Part shown: positions 36,193-45,164 of the stretch, in pieces
Position numbering within the stretch: the first letter of the stretch is position 1
How the letters are laid out: every line of letters starts with the position of its first letter
Source of the DNA: Oscheius dolichura
Taxonomy: Eukaryota; Nematoda; Chromadorea; Rhabditida; Rhabditidae
Assembly: GCA_932521035.1 (NCBI GenBank)
Contig: OW051492.1
Span: 2,294,001 to 2,358,000, forward strand
Length of the DNA: 64,000 nucleotides
Direction: 5' to 3'
Notes under the pieces: generated by a model
Told to the model about the DNA's origin: nothing
What the model saw: only the letters and a program-made list of their open reading frames with translations
Database searches by the model: none
Program-made: the position numbers and the translations under genes

Positions 36193-36448
36193 TCAGCAAC
36201 ACTTGTTCTTGATGTATGCCACGGTGCACCTCTCGTTGCCATCGCTCGAGCCACAACAATCAGTGGCCAGATCGCATTTATCCTTACTGAAAGGGGGATT
36301 ATAATCCATAGAAGAGGATCACTTACAAGAACAGGCCTGCAGATCCGCAGGCCTCCTTGGCACGAGCTATGAGAGCAGCACCACAGAGGGGGCCATAGGC
36401 CGTGGAGCAGGCGACCAGAGCGAGGAGGAAGAAGACGATTTTGAACAT
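36193..36448 (-). CDS. Insulin-like peptide (INS-6-like)
   Basis: Exon 1 begins MFKIVFFLLALVACSTAYG, a signal peptide, then the B-chain-like PLCGAALIARAKEACGSAG with exactly 11 residues between the cysteines, as in insulin. Exon 2 gives KCDLATDCCGSSDGNERC and TVAYIKNKCC stop, an A-chain-like part with 8 residues between the last single Cys and the final pair. DLATDCCG and the final CC match the C. elegans INS-6 type. There is no dibasic site between the chains, so it may act as a single chain. Eight residues, not the usual three, sit between CC and the next C. The intron (GTAAGTGATC) separates B and A parts. Confidence 0.82.
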
Positions 36449-36558
36449 TTTTAGATAGGGAAGGGCTGGGGGAGATGGTTTTATAGTTATGAATTCTCCC
36501 ACATTTTTCTATACAGAGGGGCCTGGGGGCTGTTTCATTGGAGGCGCCGAGGGCCTAT
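36242..36558. repeat. Segmental duplication, copy 1 (contains insulin-like gene)
   Basis: This block is about 90% identical by eye, in the same orientation, to 41467-41781. It covers the promoter, exon 1, intron and the start of exon 2 of the insulin-like gene. Identity stops abruptly at both ends (after TCGCTCGAG on the left and GGGCCTAT on the right). Confidence 0.85.
36479..36485 (-). promoter_or_regulatory. TATA box of the insulin-like gene
   Basis: On the minus strand TATAAAA lies 31 bp before the ATG at 36448. The duplicated gene at 41671 has TATACAA at the same place. Confidence 0.5.
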
Positions 36559-36928
36559 TTTGGGGAGTAGTAGTGTGGGAAGATAAAAATCTCGTCTTCT
36601 TGAGGACTATTGGAAATAAATTTATAGATTGAACATTTTTAGGATGTTCTCATTTTCATAAAATCATTTTCACACAATTCTATTTTCAGCTCTTTAGAGG
36701 ACAAAGGGACAATTATAATCTCACCCACACGTTTTTATCCCCCGCCTCGGCAGTGTAACTGTATTTGAGCACACAAAAAAGCATAAACAGATCCATTCCA
36801 TAGTAGAGGAAAAGAAAGAGAAGGCAGCTATGTCTACTCGTAATTAGAAGGTCATGAACCACCCCGCATCACATGAACCCGGATTCTCTCTCTATTGTTT
36901 CCACAGAAGAGTAGCAAATATTCCACCA

Positions 36929-36935
36929 TATAAAA
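36929..36935 (+). promoter_or_regulatory. TATA box of the second defensin-like gene
   Basis: TATAAAA lies about 36 bp before the ATG at 36971, the same arrangement as the first defensin-like gene. Confidence 0.5.
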
Positions 36936-36970
36936 ATGAAAAAATGGCGTATTGAAAATTATAGCAAGTC

Positions 36971-37234
36971 ATGAGATTCCTTTCTCTTTTTATCATCTGC
37001 TTGGCTCTTTGCTTCTCCGCCGTCAATGGTCAGCTGAATTCTTGTGGAATTGCCGGACGTGTTGGATGCATTGCCTCTTGTGCTATTCAGGTTTGTATTT
37101 TCAGTGCTATTGACGATATGGCATTTTAGAATTGTGCTACTGGATCATGTGAGGGAAAATTCATGCGAAAGACATGCGTCTGTGCTCGCTGTGCCAGCGG
37201 ACCAGTGAATATTCCAGTCAAAGTTGGAAAATAA
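36971..37234 (+). CDS. ASABF-type defensin-like antimicrobial peptide 2
   Basis: Exon 1 (36971-37090) gives a signal peptide (MRFLSLFIICLALCFSAVNG) and QLNSCGIAGRVGCIASCAIQ; exon 2 (37130-37234) gives NCATGSCEGKFMRKTCVC then ARCASGPVNIPVKVGK. Compared with Ascaris ASABF and C. elegans ABF-2, the segment GLCI.SC..QNC.TG.C and TCVC.RC is closely matched, so this is the better conserved of the two copies. Its intron interrupts at the same Gln/Asn junction as copy 1. AATAAA at 37246-37251 is 12 bases after the stop. Together with copy 1 it brackets the insulin-like gene. Confidence 0.92.
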
Positions 37235-37410
37235 GACGAATTGAAAATAAATGTCAGCTGCTTATCCATATTCTCGAAGGACCTTGCAATTCACCTCATC
37301 ATCTAAACAACGTTTACACTTCACACACAATATTATCCAGTAAAAACCTGACTATACCTCATTTTAGACCTTTCGTTGGGGCTGATTATTTACAATCTGA
37401 CCGTCTCAAG

Positions 37411-38493
37411 ATGTGGTCGCTTCCTCTTCTCTTCCCAGTTCTGTTCCTCTTTCTTCTTCTGCCAAATTGTATGGTAAAGGACAAACGCAAAGAACCAAAG
37501 AAAAGAAGAAAAAAAGCGGCACCAAACGGCTCACGAGAAGATTCGAAAGAAGCAGTAACAAAGCCAGTGAAACGACAACTGAAGAGAGGCAGCCCAAAAG
37601 TGACCACGGCAAAAATAGGTAGCTCAAAGATGAACAAGGAAAAGATAAAAACGCCAACGCGGACTGTAACCATGTCAGCGGAATCGGTTGAAGATCAGAA
37701 AAAGAAAGGCAGCTCAAAGATGAAGAACAAAAAGATAAAGACATCGCTGACAAAGACGCCACCGACCAGAACGCCGACACCGACAAGAATTACGCCAACG
37801 ATGATTGCAACCGTGTCAACGGAATCGAATACGGTTGAAGATCGGATAACGAAGAAGAAAAGAGGAATATTCCAAAGAGCGGAAGTAATAAAAAATAAGA
37901 AAGAAGAAAAGGAACCGAAGATGAAAATTATTCGGAAGAAATGCGTTATAAAATCGGATGTCGATTGGAAGAAGAAATATCACGAGGAAAATGTCAACGT
38001 GCGTGATGAATTTGAACGACTGGATAAAGAACATAAAAATCATAGACAACAAAATTGCCGTACAAATTGGGAGAAGTGCCAGCAGTGCAATGATTATCGT
38101 GATCGTCTCAAAGCCCTCTATGAAATCGGTGATGATTATGACATCATGTGGCGAATGGAAGATACATTATTTGAATTTGATGAAGTCTATGAGAAGTCAT
38201 ATGGAAGTTGGAGAACAATAATGAAAAAAGAAAAACAATGGATTCGTGCAATCAAAAGAAGAAGGGAACAGGATCATAATGAATTGCCAGTGGAATTTAC
38301 ACAGATTTCGAATACCGAGAAAGCTGAAAGTCAACATGAAGATGACACGCAAAAGGATGATGAAGAAGAGCCAAAATATCTGCCTACGTCACCGTCTTCG
38401 AGTAAAGAAAAGGATGATGAAGGAGTCGATGGCGGCCACCGCAGTGATCCTGATGATGGCATGGATATGCCTTCTAACTTTTCGACTGAATAA
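37411..38493 (+). CDS. Lysine-rich secreted or ER-lumenal protein, unknown
   Basis: An intronless ORF; the Met at 37411 starts a clear signal peptide (MWSLPLLFPVLFLFLLLPNC), so I reject the open frame upstream to 37174, which overlaps the defensin exon. The mature part (about 340 residues) is very rich in Lys, Arg and Thr, with two diverged repeats beginning GSSKM..KIKT and ending VSTESNTVED-like residues (37618-37840). A middle domain has DVDWKKKYHEENVNVRDEFE and RTNWEKCQQCNDYRDRLKAL with two Cys pairs, and the end is acidic. I know no family with this layout. Absence of introns is unusual among its neighbours. Confidence 0.6.
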   Translation: MWSLPLLFPVLFLFLLLPNCMVKDKRKEPKKRRKKAAPNGSREDSKEAVTKPVKRQLKRGSPKVTTAKIGSSKMNKEKIKTPTRTVTMSAESVEDQKKKGSSKMKNKKIKTSLTKTPPTRTPTPTRITPTMIATVSTESNTVEDRITKKKRGIFQRAEVIKNKKEEKEPKMKIIRKKCVIKSDVDWKKKYHEENVNVRDEFERLDKEHKNHRQQNCRTNWEKCQQCNDYRDRLKALYEIGDDYDIMWRMEDTLFEFDEVYEKSYGSWRTIMKKEKQWIRAIKRRREQDHNELPVEFTQISNTEKAESQHEDDTQKDDEEEPKYLPTSPSSSKEKDDEGVDGGHRSDPDDGMDMPSNFSTE

Positions 38494-38846
38494 TCGGCAG
38501 AAATCGCAAGCAACATTTTCTAATAACTATAGATAAATGATATAAGAAAATGAGAAAAAAAAACAAATAAATCGAATACTCTGCATCTTTTACAGCTCCC
38601 ATATCGCAAAATCCTCTTACTTGTTGAATTCCAGATGTTCACGAACAGCTTTTTAGCAGTTTGTTCTTCTTTCTGTCTTCATCACGAAATCTCATCTGAA
38701 AGAATGATAGATGTTCTTCAATTGTAGTAATAACAAAAAAAAATATACCACATTAAAACTTTATTAGAAACTACATTCTAAATGTAAAACAACTTAGCAA
38801 TACGTATTTACAATCAATAAAAACATCATGACAAATAAGTGAATAA

Positions 38847-39810
38847 TTAGGCTTCTCTCTTCTTTACTTGCTTGAAAACGAATGGGTACCCTTGTATTTG
38901 TATTCCTCCACCAGTAACGGGACGAACGTACGACGGATAAGGGATTGGCTCGTCTTTATCTTTTTCAGCTATCGAACTGCTCTGGTCTACAACTTCTTCA
39001 GTCAATATCGAGACCGCTTCCTGGACTGGAGAATTTTCGTCCTGCCTTACATCGTCCATTGGGATTTCCTACAATTACAAATTAACGTATAAATGAAATA
39101 GGCAAACGGGAGTCAACGTTTCTAAATTTTCTATTGTCATTGTTGCTCTGCGGACAGCAGTTTTTCTGGCTCGTGGTCGATTTTCATTGGGCACTTCGTC
39201 TTCTTTAGCTACTTTTGTTGGATATTCCTAAAACATATATAAAGAAATGACGATAAATACGAACACTTTTGAGATATTGTGGAACTTCAATTGACATTGT
39301 TGCTCTTCTTCTAGTAGCTTTTAGGATAGGCCTCCTCTCTTCTTCAGTATTTTTTACTGGGTCAGCTATCGACATTTCTTCCTCTTTCTCCATTTCGACT
39401 ACTATCGCTTGTTGTCTTCGGAAGGACTTGCGCACAGGAATAATACGAGTGTCCATATTGTAAGTACGAACCATGTCCAGACGTTCGCGTAAACCAGCTT
39501 CTTGTGGACGTGAAGTAGGCGAGATTGGTCCCTCAATAGTAACGTTTTCCAAAGCCTCAACAGTGGCAAAGACTCGATATGCTGGACGTCTTTGAAGCGC
39601 TTCAAATGTGCTCAACTCATTCAAAGAAACTCCATCAGGAGTGCCTACAAAAAACAAAATGGTAATAGAAAAATAAATCAACTTACGAAGAGACTGACGG
39701 CTGAGGATGCATTTGGCAATGGCGACGATGCAGCTGATGAACAGAACAAAGATGCCAATGACTGAGATGCATAGAGAGGCGTAGACAAACCACGGCGTGT
39801 TGTCACTCAT
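38847..39810 (-). CDS. Single-pass membrane protein with RRATM repeats, unknown
   Basis: The first exon reads MSDNTPWFVYASLCISVIGI then a hydrophobic helix FVLFISCIVAIAKCIL and a basic flank. The remainder is probably cytosolic: TFEALQRRPAYRVFATVEAL, MDTRIIPVRKSFRRQQ, then two similar stretches, RRRATMSIEVPQYL and VRRATMTIENLE, which look like basophilic kinase target sites (R-R-x-T). The end is GGGIQIQGYPFVFKQVKKRE. TTTCAG lies three bases before the ATG. No family recognised. Confidence 0.55.
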
Positions 39811-40421
39811 AAACTGAAACAAACAGCATTACTAAAATACACAAGCATTGTAACATAATATATAGACAGCAGTAGCTATATACAAGCGAGAGACAAAAAC
39901 AAGAGTGAGAAAAGAGGAAAAGAGACGCGATCCAAATGGCGCATTCTGCAAAAACTTGCAAACTGTGAGTCACTTTCGATAACCAAGAATGGTGGCTCCA
40001 TATATCAATTTCAAGTAAGGTATTGTCTTTGTAAACGTTATATTATTCAGGAAATTGGCAGTATAGTATTTGAGCTATCACAGTTTTACTGTTGAAGGAA
40101 AAAAGTGGGGAAAGAGCAGAATTTGTTTGCCTATTCTGTTTGTCGCTTGTAATCTTTCTCAGGTGCTCCCTTTTCTTTCTTCAGCCAGCTAAAGGATGTA
40201 TATTTTTTCTGTTTGAGATGACAAAAAGATTGAACGCAAAGAGGTGACAACACATTACAGCAAATGGCTTTATTCCTACCAACTGCTCGGTAAAGAATTT
40301 ACTTGCATTTGGTTCTGACTTTTTTCTCTTTTGATGATTTTTCTTCTTCAAAAAAGTCAATGATACGAGGAAAAAAAATTTAAAAAAAATACAATAAAGC
40401 AAGAAAATAGAATAAAATTTA
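39811..40421. other. Intergenic, nothing recognised
   Basis: AT-rich spacer; promoter side of the 39810 gene and 3' flank of the 40422-40849 gene. A-rich runs at 40370-40420 include AATAAA-like sequences on both strands. Confidence 0.5.
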
Positions 40422-40849
40422 TTAATCCTCAAAAATAGCGAGAATCACTTCCACCTCGTTCAGTCTCGGAATGGGGCCGATCCCTCCAAGGATCGCGATC
40501 TCCTTGATGACTTCAACCGATTTCCTCATTTCGGCGAGCAGCACCCTCTGGGAGTTCATCTTGGCTTGAAGAGCTGCACACTTGGCTTCTTTTTCCCTCA
40601 GGATCTCCAATAGATTCTTCTCCTCGGTCGGAGTGTCTTCGCCGTTGTCGGACACCTCCAAAGCAGCCTATTTATGTTGAGAAAGAATAAAAATAGGTTA
40701 ACCTGTTCCTCGCTGGCTTTCTTCGCTATTTCTTGAAGTTTAGCAAATTCCGCATCAATGAGCTCGATGCATAGTCGACGATTTCCACCAAGGACGACAG
40801 GGCGGCTACGGGCGGCGGGATGAGCCGGACGATATGGACCACGACCCAT
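40422..40849 (-). CDS. Small coiled-coil protein, unknown
   Basis: Two exons join to about 130 residues: MGRGPYRPAHPAARSRPVVL, then RRLCIELIDAEFAKLQEIAK, KASEEQ, and after a 40 nt intron ALEVSDNGEDTPTEEKNLL, LREKEAKCAALQAKMNSQRV and RKSVEVIKEIAILGG, ending EVEVILAIFED. Heptad-like leucines suggest a coiled coil. No known family recognised. A longer in-frame start exists at 40918. Confidence 0.5.
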
Positions 40850-41285
40850 AGCTGACCTTCTATCTAATGAAGAGGAAAAGCAATAGGGAATAACGGTATT
40901 AGACAAGTTATTTGACAAGTGGATGAGCGAGATAAGCGAGGCGCCCGTCTTCGAAATATCGCAGGCCCTAACGGTAGGCCGAGTCGGCCGCCGCAGCGGC
41001 CACGTGGGACGGTACTGCCAGATGCCTAAAACAATTTGTACTTAAAATATTCATCTTTTTCTCCTGAACAAGGTGACATATTCATTTTTATAAATTGACC
41101 CGCTTGAATCTGTAAAAAGGCGCTGGAAGTTGAGAAGAGATGCCACCGAGGGTTTTCCACTGGCCGGCGCGGGCCGACGACTCTAGCATCTCCTGTGGAT
41201 CGTCCTAACCAGAAATTTTCGCAGTATTCCATGTACCAGACCAGGGGCTAGCTTGTTGTTGGCTCTATCAACTGGTCCCAAGATT

Positions 41286-41671
41286 TCAGAGATGAGATAG
41301 TCTTGGAGGAGAGAAGCGGGAAGGGGGCAACGACGACTTGAACGAGGAGGACGAGGAAGAGAAAGGAGGACGATAAGGAGGTGGCCGAACAGGACAACAA
41401 CGAAGAGGAGGAAGAGGTAGAAGACAGGTAGACGGAGCAGGGGGATTCGGATTGCCCATCTGCCTGTCGCTCGAGCCACAACAATCTCTGGCCAGATTGC
41501 ATTTAGACAGGCTAAAAGGGGGAGGAATTGATATAAGAGGATCACTTACTAGAAGACGCGTGTAGATCCGCAGGCCTCCTTGGCACGAGCCACGAGAGCA
41601 TCACCACAGAGCGGGTCATAGGCCGTGGAGCAGGCGACCAGCGCGAGGAGGAAGAAGACGATTTTGAACAT
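41286..41671 (-). pseudogene. Decayed or chimeric duplicate of the insulin-like gene
   Basis: Exon 1 keeps the signal peptide and B chain (DPLCGDALVARAKEACG), and the next exon keeps KCNLARDCCGSSD. After that the similarity to the 36193-36448 gene stops and the frame enters Pro/Ser-rich low-complexity sequence (PNPPAPSTCLLPLPPLRCC) that runs on to a stop at 41286. The A-chain end with its last Cys pair is therefore lost or replaced. The TATA box is changed from TATAAAA to TATACAA. I read it as a truncated duplicate that may be silent. Confidence 0.7.
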
Positions 41672-41781
41672 TTTTAGATAGGGAAGGGCTGGGGGAGATG
41701 GTTGTATAGTTATGAATTCTCCCACATTTTTCTATACAGAGGGGCCTGGCGGCTGTTTCATTGGAGGCGCCGAGGGCCTAT
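41467..41781. repeat. Segmental duplication, copy 2
   Basis: Partner of 36242-36558, about 5.2 kb away in direct orientation. Differences are single-base changes and one or two short indels. The left breakpoint lies inside the A-chain coding exon. Confidence 0.85.
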
Positions 41782-42781
41782 GTGATACCTCACCCTGTCC
41801 CCCATAATCTCGTCGTCCTGGTGGGCGTGGCCCTTCTTGAAGAGGCCGAAGAATCCGAGTCCCTTCTCCTTGGGCTCCTTGGTCTGGACTTCTGTGACCT
41901 CAATAACCTCGTGTTCGGGTTCAGCCTTGGCAGGGACGACAGGCTCATCGGATCTTCCACTGTGGTAGACGGCTACATGGTGGGTCAGTGGCTCGCCATC
42001 GATGTCTCCAATCCCCCTCATAAAAGAAAACGCGCCCCGTTGTACTAGGCCGGCTACGCGGCATCTGCCGACCTCTTCTACTAACACTCCCCCGAGAGAC
42101 CATTCAAAATGTACCGTCCCCGCCACCAAAAGAGCTACCCACGCGGTCCTATCGATTTTCACCGAATTCCTCATCAATATCAGTTGAATATCATCCACCG
42201 GGTGGGTCCTTCAACTCTTCTATAACGAGTACTATCCTTTCAGCAGCCGGCGATAACCGTCGTCCGGCTGGCTAGCACCTCGAATCATGCTTTGCAAACG
42301 GCCGAGCTCGTCTTGTCTAGAATTCCAGACCTTATGCTAATCTGGAAAATTATCCAATTCTTCCAAGAGGTACAGAAGAAGTTTGAGACATCCCCAGTCC
42401 GTTTTCTGAGACTTACTGACATTTCCGGCGGTCGCACCCGTAAAGTCTCGGCAGAATGAAGAGAGAATGAAGGCGAGGCGCACCCAGTAAAAATACACGG
42501 GAGAAAAGCTACCGAGCTTGCTCATATTCCCCTTGGGACCATTATTTCTTGACGGGATATATACCAATTCAAGTTTTAGACTTATCCAGACTACGACAAA
42601 GCAAAACAAGTGCTGAGAATATGTACCTACGACCGCTGGCACCGCCATCATTCGCATACTTTTCAATATCTATCAACTTATACTATATATAATTATAAGC
42701 TTTACTGGAGCGAAATAATTCCACCGCTGAACGAGGAGCTACGCATAGAAGTGGAGGAGAGACACGCCTTTCTACAGACGT
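41782..42781. other. No confirmed gene; ORF with PLTHHVAVYHSGRSDEP
   Basis: A minus-strand ORF (41758-42198) reads SFMRGIGDIDGEPLTHHVAV, YHSGRSDEPVVPAKAEPEHE and KEKGLGFFGLFKKGHAH. The middle is protein-like and could be an exon of a larger gene or a fragment of a repeat-rich cytoskeletal protein, but I cannot link it to other exons. A single arm of the hairpin repeat, GCACCCGTAAAGTCTCGGCA, is at 42434-42453. Confidence 0.35.
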
Positions 42782-43964
42782 ATGACACAGAAGCGGGAGG
42801 AGAAGAGAACAGCCCGGTTTAGGTTGGAGACTAGCCGGACAATAGAGGACGAATGGAGCCGGTTGAACTTGAGAGGGCCTGGGAAGATCAATCTAGCAGA
42901 TGTGCCTGGAGAAATGAGATGGACGATAATTAGCAAGGTAACCAGAGAAAAAAAAGCAAAAAAGTGAAAGACCTCGACGGGAATCGAACCTACCACCTCT
43001 TCCATCAAACGGCCACTCTTCCCATTGCGCTATTAACTTTTGGTGGAAATCTACACGTGGGCAGATAGACATCACCGCTAGCATGTTTCAAATAGAATCC
43101 CCCCAAAAAATGGTTGCTTTTTTATGATTTCGCTTTCAGTGCTCATTCGCGGTGGTGACCCGCTTGTGGCGGACCTGTAACCAGATGAGGAATACTGTAG
43201 CCTGTTACACTAATTTTACTCCAAAAATCTGTTGGTTTTTTATGATCCCAGGTGTGCAAATTCTGCCAAAAGACGACGAGCTATCCACATTAGAATTACA
43301 CCGTCAGATACTGTGGGATACTCCCTTGTTGTGGGTAAGTACGGCCTCCTGGACATAGGTGGGCAGAACGCCCGATTTCGGGAATAAACGGACTGTATCT
43401 CCGTTATTTCTTGGTAATTTTTGGAGATTCAAAGAGCAGCTTGGACAGTATTTCAAGGCAAATTTAGCAAATCATGTGTTAGTTCAAAACCCACGACAGA
43501 TAAGTCTGAAAAAACGCCTAATTGGGCATTTTTTGCGCATTCTTGCTGATATAGACTTTTACTCCAGGCAAACAGGACTGCCATTTAGTTTGTTAGAATC
43601 GCCTTTGCGTGTTCTCCAAATAACTCTTTGAATCTCCGAAAATGACCGAGAAATGACTGAGATACGGACGCAAACACCCGTCTACTCCCAAATCAGCCGC
43701 ATCTCCCCTTACCTCGAATTTTAGGCAACCATCGAATGTTTACGGAGATCTGACATATTGGACTCGCCTCGCAACATCCGGGCCGCTGTCAACGTGGAGT
43801 ACATGATAGTCACGATGAAATATTCTCTTCGTGAAAAAAAGCCCACGATAACCGAATTCTTAAATTGGGGATACTGCCCTATTCAGTCCGTTTTTCGTTT
43901 GAGATATCTTCATCCCCGGCAGCGACTGTTTCTAAAGCCTGTCGTGTCTGCTGAGGACCAGTAA
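42782..43964 (+). CDS. F-box-like protein
   Basis: Exons 42782-42937, 43140-43334 and 43725-43964 join in phase. Residues 37-70 read INLADVPGEMRWTIISKCSF and AVVTRLWRTCNQMRN, with the F-box pattern (L..vP.E....I.....V..LW...). Nematodes have many F-box genes, which act as substrate adaptors of SCF ubiquitin ligases. The rest, including VQILPKDDELSTLELHRQIL and AVNVEYMIVTMKYSLREKK, is unfamiliar. CTACAG lies four bases before the ATG. The stop overlaps AATAAA (43964-43969). Introns are long for this window (202 and 390 nt), and the first contains a tRNA-like sequence. Confidence 0.6.
42972..43040 (-). pseudogene. tRNA-derived sequence inside an F-box gene intron
   Basis: On the minus strand an A-box-like TAGCGCAATGGG (43032-43021) and a perfect B-box GGTTCGATTCC (42990-42980) are spaced as in a tRNA. 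The acceptor stem does not pair, so it is probably a decayed tRNA or SINE remnant. Confidence 0.45.
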
Positions 43965-45164
43965 ATAAAGACTTTTCTCATTGTCTTCTCATTTTGGGAC
44001 GAGGACAGATGCGCGGCCCGTAGACCGTGGGCCAGGGAGATCCGCCCACAAAAACTTGAGTATATATCCCGCCATATCAGCAAAATCTTTAGCCTCCAGC
44101 TCAAAATGCGGCATTTTCCTTCGTTTTTTGACATATTATCATCCTTGGGATGCTGGCGGATATACATCAGGGGTCAGTTATTATAGTTTTTCTTCCAAAA
44201 CGCCGTTTTCGGTCGATTTACCCTGCTCTCTCCCCAGTCCACAACGGCTCCTACCTAGGGGAGGCCTGGGGAGCTCCCCGCCTTCCCCAGGGAGTCCCCA
44301 GGGAGCCTGGGGAGGCCTTTCCAGCTTCTTGTGGATACGGCCACAGATGGGGAGACTACAAGCCGTCGTCCTAGTTGACCTGCCCGCCTCCTATCCAGGA
44401 TTGGCCACCTGGTCGACTATCCCTCGAATGCGCCACGTCATCCTCCATCCAGTTGATACTATTTTTATGGATGCCTAGATGTTCAGATTGTTTTCCAAAT
44501 GTGTCGCCTCCACAATATCTATCAATTTCAGCAGTTTCCCGGCGAGACAAGGAGGATGAGTGGCTGAGCGGGGGCGCGCCCTTACAGTACCCCAACCTGG
44601 CAGAGACGGAATCCAGAGCCAGCAGGACGACTCTTTCTCAAAAATAGGTTGTCTTGAACAATATGAAGAGAGTGAAAAGGATGAGACGCGTTGGAGGACC
44701 GTTTGCAGTGACCATCTGTCGACGACAGGCCATTTTGACACGCGGCCGACTGTGCCCGCTTTCACTTTTCCCGACCTCGTCTCACTCGTCCTATTCCATG
44801 TTTTAAGTTTTTTTTCGTCGATACATCTCCCGGCCACCATTGTTTTTAGGGAATACTGTAGATGGCTCGGCCACGTTTCGGTCGCGCCGTTCCTCGGATT
44901 ACGGAGGCCATCGGCGCCTGCCCGATTCCGACTGCTCTTATTTGGAGGAGAATGAAGTTGGAAGACAGCCGGTGTGGACGACCGAAGCGTGGCTGATCCC
45001 TCGAGTTAAACGCAGATTAATTAGCAGTGGCCATTTCTCGAAAATCTAGGAAAAGAAAAAAAAATGAGAGAATTAGAAAGGTAAGTATAACCCTTAAAAG
45101 TGATAGCAAGGGAAGTTCGAGGCAAGAGACGGCCCCGGAGGCTTCCAACCAACTTTTGGTAGAT
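43965..45164. other. No confirmed gene; possible plus-strand exons
   Basis: Plus-strand frames at 44531-44640 (VSRRDKEDEWLSGGAPLQYP) follow a TTTCAG acceptor, and 44850-45047 (SRRSSDYGGHRRLPDSDCSY) follows TTTTTAG. Both read like coding exons, but I could not join them to a start. A GC-rich block with CCCCAGG repeats lies at 44230-44330. Confidence 0.35.

Noticed and set aside
37174..37410. N-terminal extension of the lysine-rich protein
   Set aside because: It overlaps the coding exon of the second defensin-like gene in another frame and precedes a clear signal-peptide start at 37411.
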